Origin: Cupriavidus necator A5-1
Lineage (GTDB): Bacteria > Pseudomonadota > Gammaproteobacteria > Burkholderiales > Burkholderiaceae
Length of the DNA stretch: 64,000 nucleotides
Direction of reading: 5' to 3'
NCBI RefSeq assembly: GCF_000744095.1
Contig: NZ_JQLI01000008.1
Coordinates: 4,154,001 to 4,218,000, forward strand
Shown here: piece after piece, positions 1 to 9,337 of the stretch
How positions within the stretch are numbered: the stretch's first letter is position 1
How the letters are laid out: every line of letters begins with the position of its first letter
The notes under the pieces: generated by a model
What the model was told of the DNA's origin: nothing
The model's input: only the letters and a program-made list of their open reading frames with translations
The model's database searches: none
Position numbers and translations under genes: made by a program

Positions 1-417
1 GATGATCTGGACCAGCTTCTCGGGGTCCTTCTCGTCGACCTCGATATCGAACACATCGATACCGGCAAACTTCTTGAACAGGCCGGCCTTGCCTTCCATC
101 ACCGGCTTGGAGGCCGCGGCACCGATGTCGCCCAGGCCCAGCACGGCGGTGCCGTTGGTGATCACGGCCACCAGGTTGCCGCGCGCGGTGTAGCGGAAGG
201 AGTTGGCCTGATCGACAACGATTTCTTCACAAGCTGCGGCCACGCCCGGCGAGTAGGCCAGGGCCAGGTCGCGCTGGTTCGACAGCGGCTTGGTCGGGGT
301 GACGGAGATCTTGCCGGGGGTCGGAAACTCGTGATACTCGAGCGCCGCTTTGCGCAGCGCCTCACGCTGCTGCTGTTTCAGATCGTCTTGGGACGGGGAC
401 TGCTGAGGGCTGGTCAT
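1..417 (-). CDS. maeB: NADP-dependent malic enzyme, N-terminal part (cut by window edge)
   Basis: The gene starts with ATG at 417 and runs leftward out of the window, so about 139 residues are visible. The translation begins [20 protein letters not shown] and continues with '[18 protein letters not shown]', '[16 protein letters not shown]', '[20 protein letters not shown]' and '[19 protein letters not shown]'. These are hallmarks of the MaeB-type malic enzyme family, which oxidatively decarboxylates malate to pyruvate with NADPH formation. In this family a phosphotransacetylase-like domain often follows, but it would lie outside the window. A promoter with an embedded palindrome sits about 100-125 bases upstream. 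Confidence 0.9.
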   Translation of the reverse strand, partial: MTSPQQSPSQDDLKQQQREALRKAALEYHEFPTPGKISVTPTKPLSNQRDLALAYSPGVAAACEEIVVDQANSFRYTARGNLVAVITNGTAVLGLGDIGAAASKPVMEGKAGLFKKFAGIDVFDIEVDEKDPEKLVQII

Positions 418-816
418 CGGCGCATCTTCCAATCGGTGGAGCCGTCATTGACGTGGCAGGGACGATCGGCGGACCGGCTCCACGTGTCCGCCCTTCTCTT
501 CCTTTGGAACCCAGCATTTTATATAGTGAAATACTATTTCACAATAAGCCTTTTGCTTGGGGCACCTTTGCGTTTCGGTACAATATGCCCCAACCCGGGT
601 ACCAATACCAGCAAGCGTAGCGCCGCCCGGCGGATGCAGGGTGAACCGCTGCAGTCATGGCTGTCATGCGCGGCAGTATCTTGCTGAAACGCCGCGGGCG
701 CCCCATCCTGACGCGCTGCGCGCGCCGCGGTCACCTCACGCTGCATCCTGCAACGTCCCGCGAGCCCGCTCCTGCCTTCCCGTCCGTGCCGGCCGGGCCA
801 CTCCTAGTCCACAGCG
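418..816. other. Intergenic region between maeB and thiL
   Basis: About 400 bases separate the divergent maeB and thiL genes. The region holds the maeB promoter/operator (516-544). On the plus strand there is a weak thiL promoter candidate: TTGGGG, 16 bases, then TACAAT near 580. The remainder up to 816 is GC-rich and shows no convincing gene on either strand. Confidence 0.4.
516..544 (-). promoter_or_regulatory. Promoter with palindromic operator upstream of maeB
   Basis: On the minus strand, TTGTGA (539-544) and TAAAAT (516-521) are spaced by 17 bases. The spacer and the -35 hexamer contain a perfect 8-1-8 palindrome, GTGAAATA C TATTTCAC (526-542). A repressor bound there would block RNA polymerase at the malic enzyme promoter. 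The regulator is not identified; the AT-rich palindrome would suit a GntR- or IclR-type dimer, which is inference only. Confidence 0.5.
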
Positions 817-1797
817 ATGTCCGACCCTCACCCCGCCCAGCTTTCCGAGTTCGACCTGATCCGCCGTTATTTCACGCGGCCGGTGCGCAAGGCCGCGCTG
901 GGCGTGGGCGACGACTGCGCGCTGATCGAGGGTCGCCCCGGCCACCACCTGGCCATCAGCACCGACATGCTGGTCAGCGGCCGGCATTTCTTCCCGGACG
1001 TGGCGCCGCGCGCGCTCGGCCACAAGGCGCTGGCCGTGAACCTGTCCGACCTGGCCGCGATGGGCGCCGAGCCGCGCGCCTTCACGCTGGCGCTGGCCCT
1101 GCCTGAGGCCGATCCCGCCTGGCTGGCCGACCTGGCCGAAGGCATGCTGGCGCTGGCGGACGCACATGGCTGCGAGCTGGTCGGCGGCGACACCACGCGC
1201 GGGCCGCTGACGCTGTCGCTGACGGTGTTCGGCGACGTACCGGTGCGCGCCGCGCTGCGGCGCGATGCCGCACGCCCCGGCGACGATATCTGGATTTCTG
1301 GCACGCTCGGCGACGCGCGCCTGGCGCTGGGCGACTGCCGCGGCGAATGGCTGCTGCCCGAGCCCGAGTTCAGCCAGGTCCGCCCCCGCATGGACACGCC
1401 CACCCCGCGCGTGGCGCTCGGCATGGCGCTGCGCGGCGTGGCGCATGCCGCACTCGATATTTCCGACGGGCTGGTCGGCGACCTCGGCCATATCCTGGCG
1501 CGCTCGCAGGTCGGCGCGTTGGTGGACGTCGATGCGCTGCCGCGCTCGGCGGTGCTGGCCAGCCAGCCGGAGCCGATCCAGCGCGAATGCGTGCTGGCCG
1601 GCGGCGATGACTACGAGCTTTGCTTCACTGCCCCGGTGGGCAACCGCGACGCCATCGCCGCGATCAGCGAGCGGCTCGCCCTGCCGCTGGCACGCGTCGG
1701 CACGATCACGCCGGAGCCGGGCCTGCGGCTGGTCGACAGCGCCGGCAACCCCACCCGGTACGAGGGCACCAGCTTCGACCATTTCGCTTCCCCCTGA
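817..1797 (+). CDS. thiL: Thiamine-monophosphate kinase
   Basis: A 326-residue protein of normal ThiL length. ThiL phosphorylates thiamine monophosphate with ATP to give the cofactor thiamine diphosphate in the cytoplasm. Visible family motifs are the N-terminal GDDCA (31-35), STDMLVSGRHF (48-58), NLSDLAAMGA (75-84) and GGDTTRG (123-129), which form the AIR-synthase-like metal and nucleotide site. C-terminal ISDGLVGDLGH and AGGDDYEL are also typical. It is followed by pgpA and pncC in the same direction, a neighbourhood common in betaproteobacteria. The gene is intact. Confidence 0.95.
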   Translation: MSDPHPAQLSEFDLIRRYFTRPVRKAALGVGDDCALIEGRPGHHLAISTDMLVSGRHFFPDVAPRALGHKALAVNLSDLAAMGAEPRAFTLALALPEADPAWLADLAEGMLALADAHGCELVGGDTTRGPLTLSLTVFGDVPVRAALRRDAARPGDDIWISGTLGDARLALGDCRGEWLLPEPEFSQVRPRMDTPTPRVALGMALRGVAHAALDISDGLVGDLGHILARSQVGALVDVDALPRSAVLASQPEPIQRECVLAGGDDYELCFTAPVGNRDAIAAISERLALPLARVGTITPEPGLRLVDSAGNPTRYEGTSFDHFASP

Positions 1798-1919
1798 CAC
1801 CGGGGCACAGGCGTGTCATGATGCCGGCATCGGCGCGCCGCGCGGGCACGGGAGTCCCGCAACATGCAGCGCAGCCGGCCATAACCATAAGCAGCACCCG
1901 CATCACACGAGCCAAATTG

Positions 1920-2486
1920 ATGTCCACCTTGCCTCCCGGGGCCGCGCCGCGCGACCCCGCCCTGACCCTGGAAGCCGGCCAGACCGTCAAGGTCACGCGC
2001 CCCACCGCCCGCTTCATGCTGGCGCATCCGGCTCACCTGATCGCGTTCGGCTTCGGCTCGGGCCTGTCGCCCTTCAGCCCCGGCACGGTGGGCACCCTCT
2101 ATGCCTGGCTGTCGTTCGTGGTGATCTCGCTGTGGATCGAGCCCACCACCTGGTTGTGGATCATCGGCGGCGGCTTCCTGGTCGGCCTGTGGGCCTGCGC
2201 CAAGACCGCGCGCGACATGGGCGTGCACGATCACGGCAGCATGGTCTGGGACGAGATCATTGCCTTCTGGCTGGTGCTGACCTTTGTCACGCCGACCGGG
2301 TTCTGGGGGCAGTTCGCCGCCTTCCTGTGGTTCCGGCTGTTCGATATCGCCAAGCCCGCCCCGATCGGCTATTACGACCGCACGCTCAAGGGGCCGGGCC
2401 TGCGCGGCGGCTTCGGCGTGATGTTCGACGATATCTTTGCCGCCTTCTACACCCTGCTGGTGTTTGCGCTGTGGCGCTCGTTCTGA
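1920..2486 (+). CDS. pgpA: Phosphatidylglycerophosphatase A
   Basis: A 188-residue integral membrane protein that dephosphorylates phosphatidylglycerophosphate to phosphatidylglycerol. The signature GSGLSPFSPGTVGT (46-59) and the acidic motif DHGSMVWDEIIAFW are present, followed by hydrophobic segments. An open frame extends well upstream inside thiL, but ATG at 1920 gives the expected length, so it was chosen. It lies 122 bases after thiL and 64 bases before pncC on the same strand. Confidence 0.92.
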   Translation: MSTLPPGAAPRDPALTLEAGQTVKVTRPTARFMLAHPAHLIAFGFGSGLSPFSPGTVGTLYAWLSFVVISLWIEPTTWLWIIGGGFLVGLWACAKTARDMGVHDHGSMVWDEIIAFWLVLTFVTPTGFWGQFAAFLWFRLFDIAKPAPIGYYDRTLKGPGLRGGFGVMFDDIFAAFYTLLVFALWRSF

Positions 2487-2550
2487 GCCAGCCCGCCACG
2501 ATCCGCGCGCATCGCCCGCCTGTTCCTGAAAAATTAACCCCGAGCCCATC

Positions 2551-3048
2551 ATGTCCGTCAGCCGCCTGCTCGACCAGCTCGCCATCCAGGCCGGTGTCGC
2601 CCTTGCCGACAAATCGCTGATGCTGGCCACCGCCGAATCCTGCACCGGCGGGCTGGTGGCAGCCGCCATCACCGATGTATCGGGCTCGTCCGGCTGGTTC
2701 GAGCGCGGCTTCGTCACCTACTCCAATGAGGCCAAGAGCACCATGCTGGGCGTGCCCGCCAAGCTGATCCGCGACCACGGTGCGGTCAGCGAGGAAGTGG
2801 CGCACGCCATGGCCGAGGGCGCGCTGCTCAATAGTCGCGCCCAGGTGTCGCTGTCGATCACCGGCGTGGCCGGGCCTAACGGCGGCACGTCGGAAAAACC
2901 GGTGGGGATGGTGTGCTTCGGCTGGAGCAACCGCATTACGACCCTTACCGAGACGCAGCGCTTTCGTGGCGACCGCGGGCAGATCCGCCGCCAGGCGGCG
3001 GAGCATGCGATGCGGGGGCTGCTGGAGCTGCTGCGAAACGAGGCCTGA
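2551..3048 (+). CDS. pncC: Nicotinamide-nucleotide amidohydrolase (CinA C-terminal family)
   Basis: A 165-residue stand-alone CinA C-terminal domain. The family deamidates nicotinamide mononucleotide to nicotinic acid mononucleotide in NAD salvage. The motif ATAESCTGGL (26-35) carries the conserved serine and cysteine; 'FVTYSNEAK' and 'SITGVAGPNGGT' are also characteristic. The N-terminal MoCF-like half of full CinA is absent, as usual for PncC. The gene is followed by a clear terminator. Confidence 0.9.
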   Translation: MSVSRLLDQLAIQAGVALADKSLMLATAESCTGGLVAAAITDVSGSSGWFERGFVTYSNEAKSTMLGVPAKLIRDHGAVSEEVAHAMAEGALLNSRAQVSLSITGVAGPNGGTSEKPVGMVCFGWSNRITTLTETQRFRGDRGQIRRQAAEHAMRGLLELLRNEA

Positions 3049-3081
3049 CACCGCTGACGCCAGCCTCGCGCCACCCAATAG

Positions 3082-3115
3082 AAAAACCGCGCCGTTCCCG
3101 GCGCGGTTTTTTTTC
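3082..3115. terminator. Rho-independent terminator between pncC and pyrF
   Basis: AAAACCGCGCCG and CGGCGCGGTTTT flank a TTCC loop and are followed by a run of T on the plus strand. The A run on the other side lets it also terminate the convergent pyrF transcript. Confidence 0.9.
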
Positions 3116-3132
3116 TGCCCTGCCGCCCGGCC

Positions 3133-3951
3133 TCAGCCGTGGCGATAGCGGTTGATCGTCTCCCGCGTCTGCAGTGCGACATTGCGCGCCGCCGTGGCAA
3201 AGTCCTTCTCGCGGCTGGCGTAGAGAATGGCGCGCGACGAATTGATCATCATCCCCGTGCCATCCGCCGTGCGCCCGGCCTTGACCGTGGCTTCGATATC
3301 CCCGCCCTGCGCGCCGATCCCCGGGATCAGCAGCGGCATATCGCCCACGATCTGCCGCACTCGCGCGATCTCGTTCGGGAACGTCGCCCCCACCACCAGC
3401 CCCATCTGTCCGGTGGTGTTCCAGCGCTCGCGCGCCGCCTCGGCCACCACCTGGTACAGCGGCTTGCCGTCGACCTGCAGGAACTGCACGTCGGAGCCGC
3501 CCGGATTGGAGGTGCGGCACAGCACGATCACGCCGCGGCCCGGATAGGCCAGGTACGGCTGCATCGAATCGAAACCCATGTACGGACTGACCGTGACCGC
3601 GTCGGCCTTGTAGCGCTCGAAGGCCTCCAGCGCATAGTGCTCGGCGGTCGAGCCGATATCGCCGCGCTTGGCGTCCAGGATCACCGGGATGCCGGGGTGG
3701 GCGTCGTGGATGTAGTGGATCAGCTGTTCGAGCTGGTCCTCGGCGCGCTGTGAGTGGAAGTACGCGATCTGTGGCTTGAACGCGCAGACCAGGTCGGCGG
3801 TAGCGTCGACGATCTCGCGGCAGAACGAGAAGATGGCACCGCCCGCTCCGGTCAGGGACAGCGGCAGCTTCTGCGGGTCAGGATCGAGCCCGACGCACAG
3901 AAGGGAATCGTTGCGCTGCCAGGCGGCAGCAAGCTGCTCGGTGAAGGTCAT
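3133..3951 (-). CDS. pyrF: Orotidine 5'-phosphate decarboxylase
   Basis: A 272-residue protein of the long (type 2) OMP decarboxylase subfamily, which converts OMP to UMP in pyrimidine synthesis. The catalytic motif DAKRGD is at 93-98, with [12 protein letters not shown] (19-30) and [11 protein letters not shown] (55-65) upstream. The frame stays open further upstream, but the start at 3951 ([13 protein letters not shown]) matches family length. It is convergent with pncC and divergent from the EamA transporter. Confidence 0.95.
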   Translation of the reverse strand: MTFTEQLAAAWQRNDSLLCVGLDPDPQKLPLSLTGAGGAIFSFCREIVDATADLVCAFKPQIAYFHSQRAEDQLEQLIHYIHDAHPGIPVILDAKRGDIGSTAEHYALEAFERYKADAVTVSPYMGFDSMQPYLAYPGRGVIVLCRTSNPGGSDVQFLQVDGKPLYQVVAEAARERWNTTGQMGLVVGATFPNEIARVRQIVGDMPLLIPGIGAQGGDIEATVKAGRTADGTGMMINSSRAILYASREKDFATAARNVALQTRETINRYRHG

Positions 3952-4141
3952 GGATACTCGGTATTCCTGGTGGCGCCGGCGCCCCACTGGACCGGCCGGC
4001 GCGGTTGGCTGCAGCGGCGTGAAAATCATTCATCCCTTGCAGCATATGTCGCTTCCGGCAATTTTACCCGCTGCGTGCTATCGTTTTGCGCTTCCTCTCA
4101 AAACAAAGAGCGGCATCGCGCACAGCCAGCCGCCCTCCTCC

Positions 4142-5041
4142 ATGTCTCTCGATCGCCGCGGTGTTTTCCTTCTCGTCGTCCTTACCTTTGCCTGGGGGAT
4201 CAACTGGCCCGTGATGAAAGTGGGCGTCGCGCATTTTCCGCCCTTGGGTTTCCGGCTGCTGTGCATGGCCGGCGGCCTGCTGGCGCTGGGCCTGGCGCTG
4301 CGACTGCGCGGCGACTCGCTGGCGGTGCCGCGCCGCGAATGGGGCACGGTGTTCCGCCTGGCCCTCCCCAACATGGTCGTCTGGCACCTGTTTGCCATCG
4401 TCGCGGTCAAGATGCTGTCGTCGGGCCGGGCCGCCATCCTGGGCTACACCATGCCGATCTGGGCGGTGGTGTGGGGGCTGGTGTTCTTCCGCGAGCGTAT
4501 CAGCGGCTGGGCCTGGTTCGGCATCGGCTGCGCGCTGACCGGCACCGTGCTGCTGCTGTCGGGCGAGATCAGCGCGCTGACCGGCAGCCCCGCCGGCACG
4601 CTGCTGATGCTGCTGGCCGCGGCCGGCTGGGGCTTTGGCACCCAGTTGATGAAACGCACCCAGACCAGCGTGCCGATCGGCGCCATGACCTTCTGGATGC
4701 TGGCGATCACGCTGCCCTTCCTGCTGGCCGGCTCGCTGCTGCTGGAAGACGGCTGGCGCTTGCCCACGGCCATCGAGTGGGGGGCGATCGCCTACAACGC
4801 GGTGGTGGTCTTCGCCTTCTGCCACCTGGTCTGGTTCGGGCTGGCGCGCAGCCTGCCGCCGGTGGTGTCGAGCCTGTCGATCATGTTCATTCCGGTGGTC
4901 GGGGTGTTCTCGGGCATGTGGCTGCTGGGCGAGCAGCCGCACTGGCAGGACTACGCGGCAATCGTGCTGATGTTCCTGGCGCTGTCCTCGGTGATGCTGG
5001 CGCCGCTGCTGTGGCGCCGGCTGCGGGGTTTCGCCGGGTGA
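4142..5041 (+). CDS. EamA/DMT-family transporter, inner membrane
   Basis: A 299-residue protein with about ten hydrophobic segments in two five-helix repeats, the architecture of the drug/metabolite transporter superfamily. The N-terminal 'LTFAWGINWPVMKVGV' and 'FRLLCMAGGLLALGLAL' are typical of EamA repeat 1. The start was set at 4142 because the longer open frame upstream runs antisense through the pyrF start region. The substrate cannot be told from sequence. It is monocistronic, diverging from pyrF. Confidence 0.85.
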   Translation: MSLDRRGVFLLVVLTFAWGINWPVMKVGVAHFPPLGFRLLCMAGGLLALGLALRLRGDSLAVPRREWGTVFRLALPNMVVWHLFAIVAVKMLSSGRAAILGYTMPIWAVVWGLVFFRERISGWAWFGIGCALTGTVLLLSGEISALTGSPAGTLLMLLAAAGWGFGTQLMKRTQTSVPIGAMTFWMLAITLPFLLAGSLLLEDGWRLPTAIEWGAIAYNAVVVFAFCHLVWFGLARSLPPVVSSLSIMFIPVVGVFSGMWLLGEQPHWQDYAAIVLMFLALSSVMLAPLLWRRLRGFAG

Positions 5042-5097
5042 CGCCGCGGTGACCCGGACCTGGCGCGACAGTGCACGCCCGGACGCGGAGATTTCAC

Positions 5098-5127
5098 TTA
5101 ACAAGCCACCCTTCGTTGGGCTACACT
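5098..5127 (+). promoter_or_regulatory. Candidate sigma70 promoter upstream of corA
   Basis: TTAACA (5098-5103) and TACACT (5122-5127) are separated by 18 bases. If used, transcription of corA would carry a leader of about 480 bases. The call rests on hexamer similarity only. Confidence 0.4.
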
Positions 5128-5615
5128 CGCGGCCATCACAATCCCGGAGAAATTACGTGGGCAGTAGCATCGGGTGTTCGAGTTGCCGCAGCAGCGCTGC
5201 GACCTCTGCGAATGCCATGTCACTGCGGGCTGCGTAACGACGACCCGCCCGGAGCACCCGGCTCCGCGCCTCGTCGGCCTCGCCCGCAGCAGAACACTGC
5301 GGGCGAGTGTCTTTCCGTGCCACCGGCGGCGCCATCCATGCGCGCCGCATTGTTGCGGATCTTCCCTCTCCCGGCTAGCCAGCCAACCCAGGCAAACGCC
5401 ATCGCCTTGTACCGCTGTGCCGAGTCTACTGAGTCCGGCAGCCGCGGCACAGCGCGATCACGCTTGCCCGTGGCCCGGTCATTGCGGCTGCCTTGCAGCT
5501 CGTCGCAAGGCCATGAGAGGGCATGACGGAGCACCTGGGATGCGGCGAGCCGCCTGCGCTTGTCTTCGCGCTTGTCTTTGTTTTTCGTCGCAATCAGTAA
5601 TAAGGAATCCCGGGG
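5128..5615 (+). other. Long corA leader region without a gene
   Basis: Roughly 490 bases between the candidate promoter and corA. No reading frame looks coding, and no magnesium-sensing riboswitch (M-box) could be recognised by eye. An untranslated leader or a separate small transcript both remain possible. Confidence 0.3.
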
Positions 5616-6578
5616 ATGATCAACCTGTTCGTCCTGCAAAAAGGCCGGCTCGCTCAGGAGCAGGTCGACGAGCGCAATGAGCTGCTGCAGCACAAGCCGA
5701 TCTGGATCGACGTCGTCAATCCCGACGACGAAGAGCTGAACTGGATCAAGGAAGCCTACGGCGTCGCCCTTCCCGAACTGGAAGACCTCGGCGACCTGGA
5801 GGCATCGGCGCGCTACTTCGAGGGCGAGGACGAGAATATCCATATCCGCACCGACTTCCTGCTCGCTGAGGAAGAGGTGTCGCGCAACGTGCGCGTGGCC
5901 TTCGTGCTGACGCGCGACGTGCTGTTCTCCATCCACGACGAAGACCTGCCGGTGTTCCGGCTGGTGCGACTGCGTGCGCGCATGCGCCCGGGCTCGGTAC
6001 GCAATGCCAAGGACGTGCTGATGGACCTGTACGCGACCGACGCCGAGTACTCCGCGGATTCGATCGAGGAAGTCTACGAACGCCTGGAAGAAGCCAGCCG
6101 CCGCGTGCTGGCCGAGAACGTGACCGACGCCGCGGCGGCCGACGTACTGGAAACCATCGCCCGCGAGGAAGACTTGAACGGGCGCATCCGCCGCAACGTG
6201 ATGGACACGCGCCGCGCGGTGTCCTTCCTGATGCGCAGCCAGCTGCTGTCGGCCGAACAGCAGGACGAGGCGCGCCAGATCCTGCGCGACATTGACTCGA
6301 TCGAGAACCACACCGCGTTCCTGTTCGACAAGATCAACTTCCTGATGGACGCGACCGTCGGTTTCATCAACATCAACCAGAACAAGATCATCAAATTGTT
6401 CTCGGTGGTATCGGTGGCGCTGATGCCGCCCACGCTGATCGCCAGTATCTACGGCATGAACTTCAAGATCATGCCGGAGCTGGACTGGGCCGCGGGGTAT
6501 CCGTGGGCGATCGCGCTGATGGCGGTGTCGGCGGCGATTCCGCTGGTGTATTTCCGCCGCAAGGGCTGGCTTAGCTGA
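5616..6578 (+). CDS. corA: Magnesium/cobalt transporter CorA
   Basis: A 320-residue CorA-family channel for Mg2+ (also Co2+). It has a long acidic cytoplasmic domain and two C-terminal transmembrane helices. The signature YGMNF lies at 279-283 between the helices, and the C-terminus RRKGWLS is basic as in the family. The start at 5616 (MINLFVLQKGRL) follows a GGAATCCCGGGG stretch that can act as ribosome binding site. It ends 11 bases before the convergent mtgA. Confidence 0.95.
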   Translation: MINLFVLQKGRLAQEQVDERNELLQHKPIWIDVVNPDDEELNWIKEAYGVALPELEDLGDLEASARYFEGEDENIHIRTDFLLAEEEVSRNVRVAFVLTRDVLFSIHDEDLPVFRLVRLRARMRPGSVRNAKDVLMDLYATDAEYSADSIEEVYERLEEASRRVLAENVTDAAAADVLETIAREEDLNGRIRRNVMDTRRAVSFLMRSQLLSAEQQDEARQILRDIDSIENHTAFLFDKINFLMDATVGFININQNKIIKLFSVVSVALMPPTLIASIYGMNFKIMPELDWAAGYPWAIALMAVSAAIPLVYFRRKGWLS

Positions 6579-6589
6579 AACCGGGGGCG

Positions 6590-7360
6590 TCAGTCCGGCA
6601 ACGTAGCCGCCCCCATCCGCCGCGCGATGATCCCCGCCTTGGCGCGGAAATTCACGCGCACGTTGGCGCAGTATTCCTTCTTGTCGAAGCACTTCGGCGC
6701 CGGCAGCGCCGCGGCCAGGCGCGCGGACTGGCCCACGCTGAGCTTGTCCGCCGTGGTGCGGAAGTAGTGCTGCGCCGCGGCCTGCGCGCCGAACACGCCC
6801 TCGCCCCACTCCACCGAATTCAGGTAGATCTCGTAGATGCGCTGCTTGTCGAGCCAGAACTCGAGCATCCACGTGATCGCCAGCTCCTGCCCCTTGCGCA
6901 GGTAGTGCTGCTCGGAGGACAGGAACAGGTTCTTGGCCAGCTGCTGCGTGATGGTCGATCCGCCGCGCACGATGCGCCCGCGCTTCTTGTTGCGCTCCCA
7001 GGCATCGAGCATGGCGTCCAGCTCATAGCCCGGATGGTTGACGAAGTCGGCATCCTCGCTGGCGATCACCGCGCGCTTGAGGTTGCGCGAGATGCGGTCA
7101 TAGGGCACCCATTGCCGGTCGAGGCCGCAGTTCCACACATTGAGGCCGCACAGGCGCCAGCGCTCGGCGCGCATGAAGGTGGTCGTCGTCGGGTTGATGT
7201 ACTGCCACGAGGCGATCTGCACGAAGAAGTACAGCTGCATCGCGAGCACGCCCGCGGCCACGCAGCCCAGCAGGTAGCCGAGCCAGCGGACCGGGTTGAG
7301 CACCGTGCGTGCAGGGGCTGCGCCGCGGCTGGCGCTGGCTGCGCGGTTGCGGTTGGCCAC
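6590..7360 (-). CDS. mtgA: Monofunctional biosynthetic peptidoglycan transglycosylase
   Basis: A 256-residue family GT51 enzyme that polymerises lipid II into glycan strands at the inner membrane. A membrane anchor lies around residues 26-50. The catalytic motif EDADF (102-106) and [12 protein letters not shown] (133-144) are intact, followed by '[10 protein letters not shown]'. No transpeptidase domain follows, which separates it from class A PBPs. It lies 17 bases downstream of aroE in a leftward tonB-aroE-mtgA group. Confidence 0.95.
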   Translation of the reverse strand: MANRNRAASASRGAAPARTVLNPVRWLGYLLGCVAAGVLAMQLYFFVQIASWQYINPTTTTFMRAERWRLCGLNVWNCGLDRQWVPYDRISRNLKRAVIASEDADFVNHPGYELDAMLDAWERNKKRGRIVRGGSTITQQLAKNLFLSSEQHYLRKGQELAITWMLEFWLDKQRIYEIYLNSVEWGEGVFGAQAAAQHYFRTTADKLSVGQSARLAAALPAPKCFDKKEYCANVRVNFRAKAGIIARRMGAATLPD

Positions 7361-7377
7361 GGCTGGCGGCGCCCCGG

Positions 7378-8274
7378 TCAGCCCTTGCGTTCGGCCTGCA
7401 GCGCGGCGCGCAGCTCGGCCAGCACGGGGGCGGTGCGGGGGCGCACGCCGCGCCAGATGTAGAAGGCTTCGGCAGCCTGTTCGACCAGCATGCCCAGGCC
7501 GTCGCTGGTACGCGCGCCGCAGCGCGCGGCGAACTGCAGGAACACCGTGGGCTCGGCGCCGTACATCATGTCGTAGGCCAGCACGCCTTCGCCCAGCAGC
7601 AGCTCGGGCACCGGCGGCACTTCGCCATGCAGGCTGCTGGACGAGGCGTTGATCACCACGTCGCAGGCCTCGTCCTCGGACAGGCCTTCAAGCGCGTCGA
7701 GCCCGCCGCCCCACAGCTCCACGCCGTACTGGTCAGCGGCTTCGACAAACTCTTCCAGCATGTCGCTGGCGCGCGAGGCGGTGCGGTTGGCCACCACGAT
7801 GCGCGACGGGCGGCATTCGATCAGCGGCAGCATCGCGCCCATGGCCGCGCCGCCCGCGCCCAGCAGCAGCACGCGCTTGCCTTCGATCAGCGTGTCGAGG
7901 TTGTCCTGGATATCGCGCACCAGGCCAATGCCGTCGGTGTTGTCGCCGTGGATCAGGCCCTCTTCGATCCACAGTGTGTTGACCGCGCCGGCGGCTTCGG
8001 CGCGCTCGGTCAGGCGGTCGGCCAGGTCATAGGCTTCGAGCTTGAACGGCACGGTGACGTTGCAGCCGTAGCCGCCGTCGGCAAAGAACTTGCGCACGGT
8101 GTTGGCAAACCCGTCCAGCGGCGCCTCCAGCCGGTCGTACTGCACTGCCTCCCCGGTCTGGCGTGCAAAGGCGGCGTGGATCGCCGGCGAGCGGCTGTGC
8201 GCGACCGGGTTGCCGATCACCACATAGCGACCGGAGGTGGGCTGGGAGGAATCAGTGGAAGCAGTGAATGTCAT
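7378..8274 (-). CDS. aroE: Shikimate dehydrogenase
   Basis: A 298-residue NADP-dependent enzyme reducing 3-dehydroshikimate to shikimate in aromatic amino acid synthesis. The shikimate-binding loop [10 protein letters not shown] (21-30), 'CNVTVPFK' with the catalytic lysine and the nucleotide loop [10 protein letters not shown] are all present. The start codon overlaps the stop of the upstream tonB-like gene in an ATGA arrangement at 8274, suggesting translational coupling. Confidence 0.95.
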   Translation of the reverse strand: MTFTASTDSSQPTSGRYVVIGNPVAHSRSPAIHAAFARQTGEAVQYDRLEAPLDGFANTVRKFFADGGYGCNVTVPFKLEAYDLADRLTERAEAAGAVNTLWIEEGLIHGDNTDGIGLVRDIQDNLDTLIEGKRVLLLGAGGAAMGAMLPLIECRPSRIVVANRTASRASDMLEEFVEAADQYGVELWGGGLDALEGLSEDEACDVVINASSSSLHGEVPPVPELLLGEGVLAYDMMYGAEPTVFLQFAARCGARTSDGLGMLVEQAAEAFYIWRGVRPRTAPVLAELRAALQAERKG

Positions 8275-9206
8275 CAGCGTGCCTGCAAGCGGGTTTCCAG
8301 CCCGCTGCGCGAAAACTTGAAAGTGGAAATGACTTCGAGGATGTCCTGGCGCGCCGCCATCTCCGCCGTGAACGCGCCGAACGGCGCGGCCGCGCGCACG
8401 ATCGCCACGGCCTGGCGGTCCAGCGCGGGATCGCCCGAACTCTTGACCACGTCGATGGAGTCGACGTTGTAGCCGTCGCGGTTGTAGCCGAGCTTGCCCA
8501 GCCGGTTGACGTTGATCACCAGGATCAGCTGGCCGTACAGCGGCTTGCCGTTGCGTTGCGGAAAATCGGTGGTGCCGCGCGCCTCGATCTTGCGGCGTAG
8601 CCTGTCGTAATACTGCGCGTAGTCGACCGCCTGCGCACTGGTGGCGGTGAGCTGGAAGCGCTTGGGCCGCTTGGCGTAGTGGTCGAGGTTGCGGCCGATC
8701 TCGGCCTCGAGCTTGGCCATCTCGTCGGCCGAGGTGCGCTCGTCCTGGCCGCGCTGCGGGGTGTCCTCGCGCCTCTCGCCGGGCTTGAGCGGCTGGTTGC
8801 GCACCGCCGGCGCGGGTTCGCGCGCCTGGGTCAGCAGGCGCTGCTGCTCCTGTTCGAGCTGCTCGACGCGGCGCTGCACCTGGCGCACCAGGTCGCCTTC
8901 CTGCGTCACGGTCTGCGCCGGCAGCGGCGTGCTGGCGCGCTGCTGGTCATGGTCGCCGCCGCCATCCAGGTTGGCCTGCGCCAGCGCGGTCGGGTTGCGC
9001 GGCTTCTGCGCCGACTTGGCGTTGACCAGCACCACGTCCAGCGCGGCGTCGCTGCGCTTGATCTCGAACACCTCGGGCGCGGCGATCCGCACCATCAGCA
9101 GCACCGCATGCACGGCCAGGGATACCGCCAGCGCCTTGGCCAGCGTACTGCTGTTGTGCCACCTGGCATGCCACCAGTGGCGGGGAGCGGCGAAAGCGGC
9201 GTTCAC
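8274..9206 (-). CDS. TonB-family energy transducer / TonB C-terminal domain protein
   Basis: About 310 residues from GTG at 9206 (a longer start at 9272 is possible). It has a single N-terminal membrane anchor ('LAVSLAVHAVLLMV'), a middle rich in Q/R/E ('QRRVEQLEQEQQRLLTQ') that looks coiled-coil, and a C-terminal TonB-like domain ('GQLILVINVNRLGKL', 'LDRQAVAIVRAAAPFG'). TonB proteins transmit inner-membrane proton-motive energy to outer-membrane receptors. No exbB or exbD lies nearby, and the gene is coupled to aroE and mtgA, so a cell-envelope role other than iron uptake is possible. Confidence 0.8.
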   Translation of the reverse strand: MNAAFAAPRHWWHARWHNSSTLAKALAVSLAVHAVLLMVRIAAPEVFEIKRSDAALDVVLVNAKSAQKPRNPTALAQANLDGGGDHDQQRASTPLPAQTVTQEGDLVRQVQRRVEQLEQEQQRLLTQAREPAPAVRNQPLKPGERREDTPQRGQDERTSADEMAKLEAEIGRNLDHYAKRPKRFQLTATSAQAVDYAQYYDRLRRKIEARGTTDFPQRNGKPLYGQLILVINVNRLGKLGYNRDGYNVDSIDVVKSSGDPALDRQAVAIVRAAAPFGAFTAEMAARQDILEVISTFKFSRSGLETRLQAR

Positions 9207-9337
9207 GATGGATGGATGTGGGCTCGGAGGGCTCGGGTGCACTGGCCGGGCGGGACCGGCAGGCCATGGCAAACCGGGGCCCGCGGGCCCCGGATCAGAC
9301 TGGCATTGTAAGTGAGCGCCGTCGATTTCCGAAGGCT

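Noticed and set aside
5128-5615. Magnesium riboswitch (M-box) upstream of corA
   Set aside because: The conserved M-box core could not be recognised; only the long leader can be supported.
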